A stretch of 64,000 nt of DNA from JBMDXB01 sp048594975 (GTDB taxonomy: Bacteria > Acidobacteriota > Vicinamibacteria > Vicinamibacterales > 2-12-FULL-66-21): the NCBI GenBank assembly GCA_048594975.1, contig JBMDXQ010000090.1, positions 62,001 to 126,000 of the forward strand, read 5' to 3'. Shown in pieces: positions 18,345 through 27,705 of the stretch (the first letter of the stretch is position 1; each line of letters begins with the position of its first letter). A program made the translations under genes and the position numbers. The notes under the pieces are model-generated. The model was not told where the DNA came from. It was given only the letters and a program-made list of their open reading frames with translations, and ran no database searches.

Positions 18345-19646
18345 ATGAACAGCCGCAAGCGGACGGTTCTCGGTCTCGCCGCATTCGCACTGACCGTCCT
18401 GTTCTCTTCCGTCGGAACGTCGCGGGCCCTGTCAGACGACTCCGCCCGCCCCAACCCGGTGCTGGAGTGGAACCAGATCTTCATCGATACACTCCTCGCG
18501 ACGAACACCCCGAATTCCTCGAGTCAGCGGCTCGGGGCGATTGTCCACACGGCGATCTTCGATGCCTACAACGGAATCGAACAGCGCTACACGGCAGTCT
18601 TCGTAAACAGCATCGCTCCTCCCTCCGGCGCATCGCGCCGCGCCGCGGTCATCGCGGCGGCGTACACCGCGCTCGTTGGCCTGTTCCCGTCGCGGCAGGC
18701 CAAGCTGGATGAAGCCTATGCGGCATCCGCTGCGGCGCTGAGCGACGATGGCGAGGACGGCGGTGAATCGCGCGAGCGCGGCATTGCGTGGGGCACCGAG
18801 GTGGCGCAGGCTGTGCTCGCGTGGCGTGCAACCGATGGGTTCAGCGCGAGCTATCCTCCGTTTCGCGGTGGAACCGCAATCGGCCAATGGCGTCCGACGC
18901 CTCCGGCGTTTACACCGATGAGCGCCCAGGGGTTGGCATTCACTGCGCCATTCGTGGTGGCCGGTCCCACCCAGTTTCAGCCGCCACCACCGCGAACCCT
19001 GACGAGCGGCACGTATACCGACGACTTCAACACCGTCAAGGTGCTCGGCCGCAGCACCGGATCGACGCGCACTACGGATCAGACGGCGCTCGCCGCGTTC
19101 TGGGAGTTCAACGCCAGCGTCCACTGGAATCAAGCGGCCAACCAGATCGCGCGGGCCAACCACCTGTCGATGTCCGAGAGTAATCGGCTTCTCGCGGTCC
19201 TGAACCTCGCCATGGCCGATACCGCGATCACCACCTGGAGCGCCAAGCGACACTACGGCGACGTTCCAACCGAGGTCACCTGGCGGCCCGTGACCGCGAT
19301 CGGCCTGGCTGACTTGGATGGCAATCCGGATACGGCTCCTGATCCGGACTGGCTGCCGTTGGTCAACACTCCGGCGCATCCGGAGTACCCTGCCGGGCAT
19401 CCCAGCCTGAATGGCGCGGCCGCCACGGTCCTTCTCAGTCACTTCAACGACGAACAGACGTTCACGCTGACGGCAACCGGACAGCCGGATCGCATCTACG
19501 GCAGCATCGCGCAGGCGCGCGCCGACGGAAACAACGCGCGGGTCTGGGGCGGTATGCACTATCCGAGCACCGTCGCGATCAGCGACGTGCTGGGAGAGGC
19601 GATTGCCAACTACGTCAATCGGAACGCGATGCAGCGACTTCGCTGA
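18345..19646 (+). CDS. Vanadium-haloperoxidase/PAP2-like secreted protein
   Basis: 433 residues with an N-terminal signal segment (TVLGLAAFALTVLFSSVG). The catalytic fold motifs of the vanadium-haloperoxidase/PAP2 group are visible: AKRHYGDVPTEVTWRPVTAI (Lys and Arg), HPEYPAGHPSLNGAA (Gly-His) and ARVWGGMHYPS (Arg and His). The serine normally found in the SGH motif is Ala here, so activity may differ from characterised haloperoxidases. Start ATG 18345 gives the signal peptide; a longer upstream frame is antisense to the sigma gene. It is divergent from the sigma/kinase pair and upstream of a lipoprotein gene. Confidence 0.8.
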   Translation: MNSRKRTVLGLAAFALTVLFSSVGTSRALSDDSARPNPVLEWNQIFIDTLLATNTPNSSSQRLGAIVHTAIFDAYNGIEQRYTAVFVNSIAPPSGASRRAAVIAAAYTALVGLFPSRQAKLDEAYAASAAALSDDGEDGGESRERGIAWGTEVAQAVLAWRATDGFSASYPPFRGGTAIGQWRPTPPAFTPMSAQGLAFTAPFVVAGPTQFQPPPPRTLTSGTYTDDFNTVKVLGRSTGSTRTTDQTALAAFWEFNASVHWNQAANQIARANHLSMSESNRLLAVLNLAMADTAITTWSAKRHYGDVPTEVTWRPVTAIGLADLDGNPDTAPDPDWLPLVNTPAHPEYPAGHPSLNGAAATVLLSHFNDEQTFTLTATGQPDRIYGSIAQARADGNNARVWGGMHYPSTVAISDVLGEAIANYVNRNAMQRLR

Positions 19647-19740
19647 GAGCGCCAACAGGACGGCTGATGTTGAAAGGACCACGATGTGTACGAGGACGTC
19701 GAGATGTACGCACCGACGGTCGGCACATACGGAGAGGGTC

Positions 19741-20379
19741 ATGACTCGAGAAACCGGGCGATACGCTATCGTGATTGGTACATTCGCGTTGCTCGCCTGC
19801 GGCAGTCCTCCGCAAGTTCCAACCCCGGTCCGGGGCCCGCAAGCAAGCGCGCCAGTAACCCCTGCACCGCCTCCGCCTGTACCAGACCCGGGCGCTTACC
19901 CACTCGCCGGTTCGTATGCTGTCACGCTCGATATCGGCACGGGATGCCCTGTCGTCCCTGAAGCGGAGCGAAGCCGCAAGTACTCGGCGACCATCGGCTA
20001 CTCCGGCGGGGGGCGGTATGTGGTCACGCTGAACGATGCGACGTTTTTGACGGGCGCAATCTGCACGGCAGGTTCGGCCCATTTCGCGGGAATCGGCTGT
20101 CACCAGTTCTTCGCCTCCGAAGACACCGACACCGCGCTCTTCTTCCTGGAAAACAACAACGACGAGGCGCATGGAGGCCACATCGTGGAGCGCATGTCTT
20201 CCGGGACATGGCTGGAAATCATCGGGAACGTCCAGGGTAAATTCAATGGATCGTCGATCGAGGCAACAGGCGCGGGTAGCGTGTGGTATTGCCCGACACC
20301 GCTGGGCTACCCATTTCCCTGCCAAGGCTCTGTCGGTTGCCACTCGGACGACATGCGCCTGACGCTCGAACGGAAGTAA
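19741..20379 (+). CDS. Lipoprotein of unknown function
   Basis: 212 residues. The N-terminus has a lipobox, FALLACGS, after a hydrophobic segment, then a Pro-rich linker (TPAPPPPVPDPG). The mature domain is beta-rich (SYAVTLDIGTGCPVVPE, YSATIGYSGGGRYVVTL) and rich in cysteines. GGAGAGGG is a strong ribosome binding site just before ATG 19741. I do not recognise the family. It follows the haloperoxidase-like gene by 94 bp and may be co-expressed with it. Confidence 0.7.
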   Translation: MTRETGRYAIVIGTFALLACGSPPQVPTPVRGPQASAPVTPAPPPPVPDPGAYPLAGSYAVTLDIGTGCPVVPEAERSRKYSATIGYSGGGRYVVTLNDATFLTGAICTAGSAHFAGIGCHQFFASEDTDTALFFLENNNDEAHGGHIVERMSSGTWLEIIGNVQGKFNGSSIEATGAGSVWYCPTPLGYPFPCQGSVGCHSDDMRLTLERK

Positions 20380-20413
20380 TTCTGTCTAGCGTCCTGGGAT
20401 CAGCGATTGGGGA

Positions 20414-21055
20414 TCAGGGATTGAGAAACGGATTGTACCGTCGCTCCTGGCCGATCGTGGTCGATGGGCCGTGCCCCGGCCAGACGACGGTATCGTCGGG
20501 AAAGCGAAAGAGCACGGTGCGGATCGAGTCGATCAGCGTTGGATGATCGCCGCCCGGAAGATCCGTCCTTCCGATCGATCCGGCGAACAACGTGTCGCCG
20601 ACGAAGAGGGTGCGCGCGGCGGCGTCCTCGCGGCCGACCGCCAGGCACACGCCGCCCGGGCAGTGGCCCGGGGTATGGTGCACCCAGGCGCCGTAGCGGC
20701 CGAACCGCCATGGACCTTCCCCGTCGTAGAAGAAATCGACCGCTGGCTGCGGGTCGACGCGCAGCCCGAACATCAGCCCCTGCTGCGTGACGCCCTCGTA
20801 CAGGAAGTTGTCCGCCGCGTGCAGGCCGACGGGCACGCCGAGCGCGCGCTTCGCGCGCGCGACGCCGGTCACGTGGTCGAGGTGGGCGTGCGTCAGCAGG
20901 ATGTAGCGAATCACCAGGCGGTGTTCCCTCGCCGCATCCAGCAACTGATCGACCTCGTCGCCGGGGTCGATGACCACGCCCTCGCGCGTGTCCTCGCAGC
21001 CCACGACGAAACCGTTCTTGAAGAAGGGAGCGGCGGACCGGACCTCGAGAATCAT
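20414..21055 (-). CDS. MBL-fold metallo-hydrolase, glyoxalase II-like
   Basis: 213 residues. Metal-binding motifs are complete: LLTHAHLDHVTG (H-x-H-x-D-H), HHTPGHCPGG, LFVGDTLF and WPGHGPSTTIGQE. This is the layout of short glyoxalase II-like or persulfide-dioxygenase-like hydrolases; the substrate is uncertain. ATG 21055 is chosen because the fold starts with MILEVRSAAPF; upstream in-frame codons read back over the phosphatidyltransferase start. The 34-bp gap before the lipoprotein stop contains GGGATCAGCGATTGGGGATCAGGGATTG, a short-word pattern like other gaps. Confidence 0.88.
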   Translation of the reverse strand: MILEVRSAAPFFKNGFVVGCEDTREGVVIDPGDEVDQLLDAAREHRLVIRYILLTHAHLDHVTGVARAKRALGVPVGLHAADNFLYEGVTQQGLMFGLRVDPQPAVDFFYDGEGPWRFGRYGAWVHHTPGHCPGGVCLAVGREDAAARTLFVGDTLFAGSIGRTDLPGGDHPTLIDSIRTVLFRFPDDTVVWPGHGPSTTIGQERRYNPFLNP

Positions 21056-21170
21056 CGGGATATTCCCGCCTGAGCCAAATCGGCGCTCATTGTCGCATTC
21101 CCTGGTGCGAGCCCGCTGAATCACCCTCGCGGCCCCCGGGGCCGCCTGCAGCGGAACACCAAGGGGAATC

Positions 21171-21890
21171 ATGGCGTACAAGGAAGCCGTCCGCGTGCAC
21201 ACGAGCCTGCTGGCCGACGTCGAGAAAAAGTGCCTCGTCTGGTTGGCGGGAAAACTGCCGGCACGCGTCAACTCGGATCATCTCACCGTCCTCGCCGGAC
21301 TGGCGATGCTGGGGATCGGCCTCTGCTACTCGTTCGCGCCGTCGCAGCCGGGCCTGCTGGTCGTGGCGGTCGTCCTGCTGGCGGTCAACTGGTTTGGTGA
21401 CAGCCTCGACGGTACGGTCGCGCGCGTACGGCACCACGAGCGCCCGCGCTACGGCTTCTACGTGGATCACGTCCTCGACGCCGTCGGCATCGCGCTTCTC
21501 TTCGGCGGCCTCGTCGCGGGTGGATACATGAGTCTCGCGGTCGGCGCCGGGTTCCTGCTGGCCTATTATCTGCTGACGATCGAGATCGCGCTGGCCACGC
21601 ACGCGCTCGGCGTGTTCCGGATCTCATACTGGAAGTTCGGCCCGACCGAGTTGCGGATCTTCCTGGCAGCCGGCACACTGCAGCTGCTGCGGTCGGAGTC
21701 CGTGCCGCTCCTCGGTCACCACGTGCTGCTCTTCGACGTCGGCGGCGCGGTGGCGATCGTTGCCCTGCTCGCGACCTTCATCGCCTCGGCGGTCCGCAAC
21801 ACGCGGGCGTTGTATCGCGCCGAGCCGCTGCCGGAGGCGACGCCGGTGAAACCGGCCCGACGCGCGGCCTTGGCCACGGCGCACGACTGA
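21171..21890 (+). CDS. CDP-alcohol phosphatidyltransferase family membrane protein
   Basis: 239 residues with about six hydrophobic segments. The active-site signature is present as D-G-x2-A-R then G-x3-D-x3-D (SLDGTVARVRHH, YGFYVDHVLD). Such enzymes join an alcohol to CDP-diacylglycerol or a similar activated lipid, for example in phosphatidylinositol-like lipid synthesis. Which alcohol is used cannot be told. The gene stands between the divergent MBL hydrolase and the receiver-like gene and has its own start at ATG 21171. Confidence 0.88.
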   Translation: MAYKEAVRVHTSLLADVEKKCLVWLAGKLPARVNSDHLTVLAGLAMLGIGLCYSFAPSQPGLLVVAVVLLAVNWFGDSLDGTVARVRHHERPRYGFYVDHVLDAVGIALLFGGLVAGGYMSLAVGAGFLLAYYLLTIEIALATHALGVFRISYWKFGPTELRIFLAAGTLQLLRSESVPLLGHHVLLFDVGGAVAIVALLATFIASAVRNTRALYRAEPLPEATPVKPARRAALATAHD

Positions 21891-22059
21891 CGCGCCTTCG
21901 TGCCCCCGCCGTGACCCCTGGACGCGCCCGCGTTGACGGCACGGCGCGCCCGCCGCCGCGCCGTCAGGCCTGCCACCCGCACGGGACGAGCCTCGAGGGG
22001 CTCCGCTCTCCGTCAAACCCGCTGGCGCGCGGTCGGCCGCGGCAGGCTAGAATGGCCGC

Positions 22060-22425
22060 ATGGTGCTCGTCGCGGTGGACGATCTTCTCTTCAGCTCGAG
22101 AATCCGCACGGTGGCGAAGCAGGCGGGGGTGGAGGTGGTGTTCGCGCGCACGCCGCCGGAGATCCTGGAGCAGCTGCGAGCGCGGAAGCCGCCGCTGGCC
22201 ATCTTCGACTTGAACAGCGCGAAGACCGATCCGATTCGCACGGTGGAGGCGGTCAGGCGCGACCCCGACATCGCTTCCACCCGCACGGTCGGATTCGTGT
22301 CGCACGTCGACGCGGTCACCATTGCCGCGGCACGCGAGGCAGGGATCGACGACGTGATGGCGCGCTCCGCGTTCGCCGGGCAGCTCGCCGAAATCCTGCT
22401 CTCCGCCGGGGAGAACCCGCGCTGA
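22060..22425 (+). CDS. Degenerate receiver-like (CheY-fold) protein
   Basis: 121 residues with the alternating pattern of a response-regulator receiver: LVAVDDLLF (acidic pair), LAIFDLNSA (aspartate at the phosphoacceptor position), TVGFVSHV, then AGIDDVMARSAF where the conserved lysine of the fifth strand is missing. It may be a non-switching receiver. No output domain is attached. Its stop overlaps the start of the dehydratase gene by 4 bases, so the two proteins are made together. Confidence 0.65.
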   Translation: MVLVAVDDLLFSSRIRTVAKQAGVEVVFARTPPEILEQLRARKPPLAIFDLNSAKTDPIRTVEAVRRDPDIASTRTVGFVSHVDAVTIAAAREAGIDDVMARSAFAGQLAEILLSAGENPR

Positions 22426-23369
22426 TCGCGATCGCCGACATTCGCGCAGCCGCCCGGCGGCTCGAGGGCCGTGTCCTGCGCACACCGCTCCGCCATTCCC
22501 CGTGGCTCTCGGCACGACGCGGCGCTGACGTCTTCCTGAAGCTGGAGACCCTTCAGCCGACCTTCTCGTTCAAGGTCCGCGGCGCCTTCAACGCGGTCCT
22601 GCGGCTGGCCGAGACCGCTGCCGGCAGCCTGCCGCCGCTGGTCACGGCATCGGCGGGCAACCACGGGCGCGCGCTCGCGCTCGCCGCCCGCGAGGCGGGA
22701 CTGCGCCTGACGGTCTACGTTCCGGAAGCCGCACCGCGGATCAAGCTCGAGGCCATCCGGGCGGAAGGCGCGGCGCTCGTCGCCTGCAGCAACTACGACG
22801 AGGCGGAGCGACGGGCGAAGGAGCACGGGGCGAGCGGCGAGGCGGTGTTCGTGTCGCCGTACTCACATCCCGACGTCATCGCCGGCGCCGGCACGATCGC
22901 GCTCGAAGTGCTGGACGAGCGGCCGGACGTCGACACGTTCATCGTGCCCGTCGGCGGCGGCGGCCTGATCGCCGGCATCGGCATCGCCGCGCGCGAGCGG
23001 GGAGCGGCGGTCCTCGGCACCGAGGTGGAGGCGTCCTGTCCCTTCACGCAGTCGCTCGCCGCCGGGCGCATCGTGCAGATCGACGTCGCCCCCACCCTCG
23101 CCGACGGGCTCGCCGGCAACATGGATCCCGACACGATTACCTTCGATCTCGTCAGGCGCCTCGTCGATCGCATCATCGTCATCGCCGAGGGAGAGCTGCG
23201 GGCCGCGATCGGCGAGCTCGCGCGCGAGGAGCGGCTGATCGTCGAAGGGGCGGGCGCTGCCGGGGTCGCGGCGCTTGCTTCAGGCGCGATCGACCTGCAG
23301 GGGCAGCAGGTCGCGATCGTGCTGACGGGAGCCAACATCGATCCGGCGACGCTGCGCGAGCTGTTGTAG
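22422..23369 (+). CDS. Threonine/serine dehydratase, apparent CTG start
   Basis: 315 residues of a PLP-dependent fold-II dehydratase. The PLP lysine is in TFSFKVRGAFNA; SAGNHGRALALAA and VGGGGLIAGIGIA are the phosphate and cofactor loops. There is no C-terminal ACT domain, so it is of the catabolic or ring-forming short type (threonine ammonia-lyase, serine dehydratase or racemase). Homology begins exactly at LIAIADIRAAARRLEG, encoded from CTG 22422 within CTGA overlapping the preceding stop; no ATG, GTG or TTG lies close in frame upstream. The start codon is therefore probably CTG, with translation handed over from the upstream gene. Confidence 0.85.
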   Translation: MIAIADIRAAARRLEGRVLRTPLRHSPWLSARRGADVFLKLETLQPTFSFKVRGAFNAVLRLAETAAGSLPPLVTASAGNHGRALALAAREAGLRLTVYVPEAAPRIKLEAIRAEGAALVACSNYDEAERRAKEHGASGEAVFVSPYSHPDVIAGAGTIALEVLDERPDVDTFIVPVGGGGLIAGIGIAARERGAAVLGTEVEASCPFTQSLAAGRIVQIDVAPTLADGLAGNMDPDTITFDLVRRLVDRIIVIAEGELRAAIGELAREERLIVEGAGAAGVAALASGAIDLQGQQVAIVLTGANIDPATLRELL

Positions 23370-23847
23370 CGCTGCCGCCGATCGCACTCAGGCCGCGGAT
23401 GGCGCGGATTTCCGATGGAGGCCGCCGATGACACGGACTCCTGATAGAGGTCTCGGATGAACGCGAAGTGATTCATGTTCGCCGGCATCAACGCGAAGCC
23501 GCCGCAAGGCCAGTACCTGCGCGGACAGCAACCTCTTTGCAGGAAGAGTCTGAAGACGGCTCCATGCAGGGGGAGCGGCGAGAGGGCTGCCGTGGTTTTG
23601 GAGGACCTCCGACGAGATGGAGCTCCGGGCGCGCATGGGCTGGCGATCCGTAAGGAAAGTTCTGGTCATCGACATTGGGGAACAGCGTCAAAGAGAGTGT
23701 CACCGGCAAGCCATGGCAGGCATGTCGACCATCACGCGTGAAACGACGAGAGGCGGCCAGGCGGCAGCCTGCCCGACGCCACGGCTTGACGAGCGAATCG
23801 GCGTTCTCGTCGCGATTGGTGGCTCCGATATCTGAAAGACGAGGCAC
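23370..23847. other. Long gap before the GH94 gene
   Basis: 478 bases without a convincing gene. The first 100 bases contain imperfect repeats of a GCGGAT/CCGATG-like word (GCCGCGGATGGCGCGGATTT, then GGCCGCCGATGACACGGAC), similar in style to the other word arrays. No part looks like the missing N-terminal half of a cyclic glucan synthase. Confidence 0.4.
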
Positions 23848-26800
23848 ATGACTCCGCCCGCAATCGCACTCCTGTCCAACGGCTCGTACGGGGTGATGAT
23901 CACGAGTGCCGGCGCTGGCTACAGCACCTGGCGCGGCCTCGATGTGACGCGCTGGCGCGAAGATGCCACGCGCGACTGTTGGGGTCAGTTCTGTTACGTC
24001 CGTGAGGTCGGCTCCGGCAGCGCCTGGTCGATTGGCCGTCAACCGCTCCCCAAGCCCGCCGATGAATCCGGATTCGAGTTTCACGCCGATCGCGCCGAGT
24101 TCTGGCGACGGGATGGCGATATCGAGACGCGCTGTGCCATCGGAGTCGTAACGGATGCCGACGCTGAAGTACGCGCGGTGACGCTCGTCAATCATGGCCG
24201 TCGTCACCGCGAACTCGAGCTGACGAGCTACGCGGAAGTGTGTTTGAATGACCGTCGCGCCGATCGGGCCCACCCTGCTTTTGCGAAGCTGTTCCTGGAA
24301 ACGAGCTTCGATCCGCGATACGGCGCGCTGGTGACCAGGCGCCGGCCGCGAGGCGCAGAAGAGCAACCGATCTTCGCCATTCACTCTTCAGCATCCAGCG
24401 AAGTCACCAGCGAAGAGATCGAGTACGAGACCGATCGCCTGAGATTCCTCGGACGCGGCCGCACGCCGGCCAATCCCGCCGCGCTCGACTCCGGGTCTCG
24501 CTTGTCGCGGACGACCGGTCCAGTGCTCGATCCGATACTCAGCTTGCGGCGCCGCGCCGACCTCGAAGCTGGAATGACGGCTCGTATTGCATTTGCGACC
24601 GGAGCCGCCGACTCGTACGAGGCCGCCATCGGAATGGCCGAGCGATTCGGCCAATTCGAAGCGATCGACGAGATATTTGCAGATGCCAGGGTTCATTCCC
24701 GGAGGGAACTACGGGAGCTGGAGCTCTCGCGGCAAGACATTGGCCTGTTCGACCGCCTGGCGGCTTCCGTGGTGTTCACAAACGCCAGTCTCCGCGACCT
24801 TGCTGCGGTAGCCGCCAACCGAATGGGTCAGCCGGGCTTATGGCCGCATTCCATTTCCGGCGACCTGCCGATCGTGCTGGCTCGCGTCGCTCGGGACGAT
24901 GATGAGGGGATCGTCCGACAACTGGTTCGATGGCGCATCTATACACGCCGTCGCGGATTGAAGCTCGATCTCGTGATCTTGGACGAGCGGGTTGGGGAGA
25001 TCGCCGATCGGCTACGCGCCGAGCTACAGGTGGGAGCCGCCGGCGACATGCTCGGCAAGCCGGACGGGGTGTTCTTCTTGACGGCAGACAAGGTGCCCGC
25101 CGATGACAAGGTGCTGCTTTCAGCAGCCGCGCGGGCTGTGCTTGGCGGCGGTCACGGGTCACTGACCGATCAGATCGAACAGCACGCCGACCCACGGCCC
25201 ACTCGACCGGCGCCTCTCATTCCAGCCACGGTCGCGACAACTTCTGTCGCGCAGCGCGGCCAACCACCTGATGGGCTGAGCTTCTGGAACGGCTTCGGAG
25301 GCTTCACCCCGGACGGCCGCGAATACGTGATCGTCATCGATGTCATCTCACAGGCCAGACCCACGTTGCCGCCAGCTCCCTGGACCAATGTGCTCGCCAA
25401 TCCGGGGTTCGGATGTCTGGTGACGGAGGCCGGTCTCGGCTACAGCTGGGCGGGCAACAGCCAAACGAATCGCCTCAGTCCGTGGTCCAACGATCCGACT
25501 TCGGATCCGCCCGGCGAAGCGATCTACGTGCGTGACGAGGAGACCGGTGACTTCTGGACGCCAACACCGCTGCCGCTCGGACCTCGAGCAACCGTGACGG
25601 TCCGCCATGGCCAAGGCTATACGCGCTTCGCCCATGTCAGTGGCAATCTCCACCAGGACCTCCTGGTTTTCGTTCCGCCAGACGATCCAATCAAACTGGT
25701 GTGCCTGACGGTGCGGAATGAGGACAATCGGCCCCGGCGCTTGACTGCCACGTACTACGCCGAATGGGTGCTTGGAACGGCGCGCGAGAACGCTCCGCTA
25801 CAAGTCGTCTGCGAGCGCGATCGCGAGAGCGGTGCGATTTTGGCGCGCAATGCCTGGGCCGGCGACTTCGCCGGGAAGATCGCGTTTGTAGCTTCTGGCG
25901 CAGCGGTGCAGTCGGTCAGCGCCGATCGAACAGAATTTCTCGGAGAGCACGGCTCGGTGTCAACGCCAGCGGCCCTGAAGTGCGTCGGACTGTCAGGCCG
26001 CGCCGGTGCTGGCCTCGATCCCTGTGCGGCAGTCACGACGGAAGTGACGTTGTCTCCCGGCGAGACGAGAGAAGTGGTTTTCGTGTTGGGTCAGGCGGAC
26101 AATCTGGCGGAGGTCCATCGGCTTATTCGTAAGTACGCGCACGGGGATGGAGCTGATGTTCTGCTGGCCGAAGTGCAACAGCAATGGGACCGCCTCCTGA
26201 ATGCGTTGCACGTGGCAACGCCCGATCGGGGCATCGACCTCATGGTCAATCGCTGGCTTATCTACCAGGTCCTGGCGTGCCGCGTGTGGGCCCGCTCGGC
26301 GTTTTACCAATCCGGCGGAGCGTACGGGTTTCGCGATCAGTTGCAGGATGTGATGAGCCTGGTCTACAGCGCTCCGGCAGAGGCGCGGGCGCAGATCCTG
26401 CGGGCGGCGGCACGCCAATTCGAAGAGGGCGACGTCCAGCACTGGTGGCACCCTCCGTCGGGGATCGGGGTCCGGACGCGGATCAGTGACGACCTCTATT
26501 TCCTGCCACTGGTGGTCCATCACTATGTCGTGACAACCGGCGACACGGACGTGTTAGACGCGGTCGTGCCGTTCATCGCGTCGCCGGTACTTCGGGAAGA
26601 CCAGGAGGAAGAGTTCAACCTCCCCGCCGTGAGTGCGCAGACCGGTACCGTTTACGAGCACTGCGTTCGCGCCCTCAAGTACGGCTATCGGCTGGGTCCT
26701 CACGGTCTGCCCCTGATGGGCACCGGCGATTGGAACGACGGCATGAATAGAGTCGGTGTGCATGGAAACGGCGAGAGTGTCTGGAATGGCTGGTTCTTTG

Positions 26801-27702
26801 TCACCGTGTTGAACGCGTTTGCAGAAGTCGCAGAGCGGCGCAGCCAATCCGACGAGGCCAGTTGGTGCCGTGAGCGAGCGGAGCAGTTGCGCATCGCTCT
26901 GGAGGCGAACGCGTGGGACGGCGCGTGGTACCGCCGCGCCTACTTCGATGATGGGACTCCCCTGGGATCCGCTCAAAACGATGAGTGCCAGATCGACGCC
27001 ATTCCGCAAGCCTGGGCCGTCATTTCCCGCTCAGCAAGTCCGGCGCGAACCCAGTCGGCGATGGATGCGGTTCAAAGACGGCTGGTGCGTACCGGCGATA
27101 AGCTGATCCGACTGTTCGAACCGCCGTTCGACAAAGGCGCGCTTCAGCCTGGCTACATCAAAGGCTACGTGCCTGGCATTCGCGAGAACGGCGGCCAATA
27201 CACCCACGCCGCCACTTGGGTGGCCCTGGCGACGGCGTTGCAGGGTCGGGGCAACCGCGCCACGGAACTCTGGAACCTCATCAACCCGATCTACCATGTC
27301 ACGACGGCTGAGGAGGTGCAGCGCTACAAAGTCGAGCCCTATGTGGTTTGCGCCGACGTGTATGGCGCCGTGCCGCACACGGGCCGGGGTGGCTGGACCT
27401 GGTACACGGGCGCGGCGAGCTGGCTCTATCGCGTCGCCGTCGAGAGCATTCTGGGGTTCCACTTGCGAGGGGACACCCTTCGTTTCGAGCCCTGTATTCC
27501 ACCCACCTGGCCAGGGTTTTCACTGACCTTTCGGCATCGATCCGCGACGTACCGGATCGTGGTGGACAACTCGGCTGGCACGGGTCGCGGCGTTCGATCA
27601 ATCGAGTTGGATGGGCAGGGGCTACCAAACCATACGGTGCCCCTCAGCAATGACGGAAAAATCCACAGCGTCCGCGTGCAGTTGGGTGAACCGAGCGACT
27701 GA
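23848..27702 (+). CDS. GH94 phosphorylase-like protein, related to the C-terminal half of cyclic beta-1,2-glucan synthase
   Basis: 1284 residues. Two GH94-type beta-sandwich regions (about 1-430, with SNGSYGVMITSAGAGYSTW, and about 470-780, with NPGFGCLVTEAGLGYSW) precede an (alpha/alpha)6 domain with GTGDWNDGMN near residue 960, holding the general-acid Asp of GH94 phosphorylases, and GAASWLYRVAVESILGF. GH94 includes 1,2-beta-oligoglucan phosphorylase and the chain-length-control domain of NdvB/ChvB. The membrane glycosyltransferase half of NdvB is absent and the ATG sits exactly at the domain boundary. There is no signal peptide, so it is cytoplasmic. The next gene starts 3 bases after its stop. 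Phosphorolysis of beta-1,2-glucan oligosaccharides is the likely role, by inference. Confidence 0.82.
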   Translation: MTPPAIALLSNGSYGVMITSAGAGYSTWRGLDVTRWREDATRDCWGQFCYVREVGSGSAWSIGRQPLPKPADESGFEFHADRAEFWRRDGDIETRCAIGVVTDADAEVRAVTLVNHGRRHRELELTSYAEVCLNDRRADRAHPAFAKLFLETSFDPRYGALVTRRRPRGAEEQPIFAIHSSASSEVTSEEIEYETDRLRFLGRGRTPANPAALDSGSRLSRTTGPVLDPILSLRRRADLEAGMTARIAFATGAADSYEAAIGMAERFGQFEAIDEIFADARVHSRRELRELELSRQDIGLFDRLAASVVFTNASLRDLAAVAANRMGQPGLWPHSISGDLPIVLARVARDDDEGIVRQLVRWRIYTRRRGLKLDLVILDERVGEIADRLRAELQVGAAGDMLGKPDGVFFLTADKVPADDKVLLSAAARAVLGGGHGSLTDQIEQHADPRPTRPAPLIPATVATTSVAQRGQPPDGLSFWNGFGGFTPDGREYVIVIDVISQARPTLPPAPWTNVLANPGFGCLVTEAGLGYSWAGNSQTNRLSPWSNDPTSDPPGEAIYVRDEETGDFWTPTPLPLGPRATVTVRHGQGYTRFAHVSGNLHQDLLVFVPPDDPIKLVCLTVRNEDNRPRRLTATYYAEWVLGTARENAPLQVVCERDRESGAILARNAWAGDFAGKIAFVASGAAVQSVSADRTEFLGEHGSVSTPAALKCVGLSGRAGAGLDPCAAVTTEVTLSPGETREVVFVLGQADNLAEVHRLIRKYAHGDGADVLLAEVQQQWDRLLNALHVATPDRGIDLMVNRWLIYQVLACRVWARSAFYQSGGAYGFRDQLQDVMSLVYSAPAEARAQILRAAARQFEEGDVQHWWHPPSGIGVRTRISDDLYFLPLVVHHYVVTTGDTDVLDAVVPFIASPVLREDQEEEFNLPAVSAQTGTVYEHCVRALKYGYRLGPHGLPLMGTGDWNDGMNRVGVHGNGESVWNGWFFVTVLNAFAEVAERRSQSDEASWCRERAEQLRIALEANAWDGAWYRRAYFDDGTPLGSAQNDECQIDAIPQAWAVISRSASPARTQSAMDAVQRRLVRTGDKLIRLFEPPFDKGALQPGYIKGYVPGIRENGGQYTHAATWVALATALQGRGNRATELWNLINPIYHVTTAEEVQRYKVEPYVVCADVYGAVPHTGRGGWTWYTGAASWLYRVAVESILGFHLRGDTLRFEPCIPPTWPGFSLTFRHRSATYRIVVDNSAGTGRGVRSIELDGQGLPNHTVPLSNDGKIHSVRVQLGEPSD

Positions 27703-27705
27703 CTC

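Noticed and set aside
23370..23847. Possible missing GT84 half of a cyclic glucan synthase
   Set aside because: No frame in the gap shows transferase-like or membrane segments; the GH94 ATG is at the domain border.
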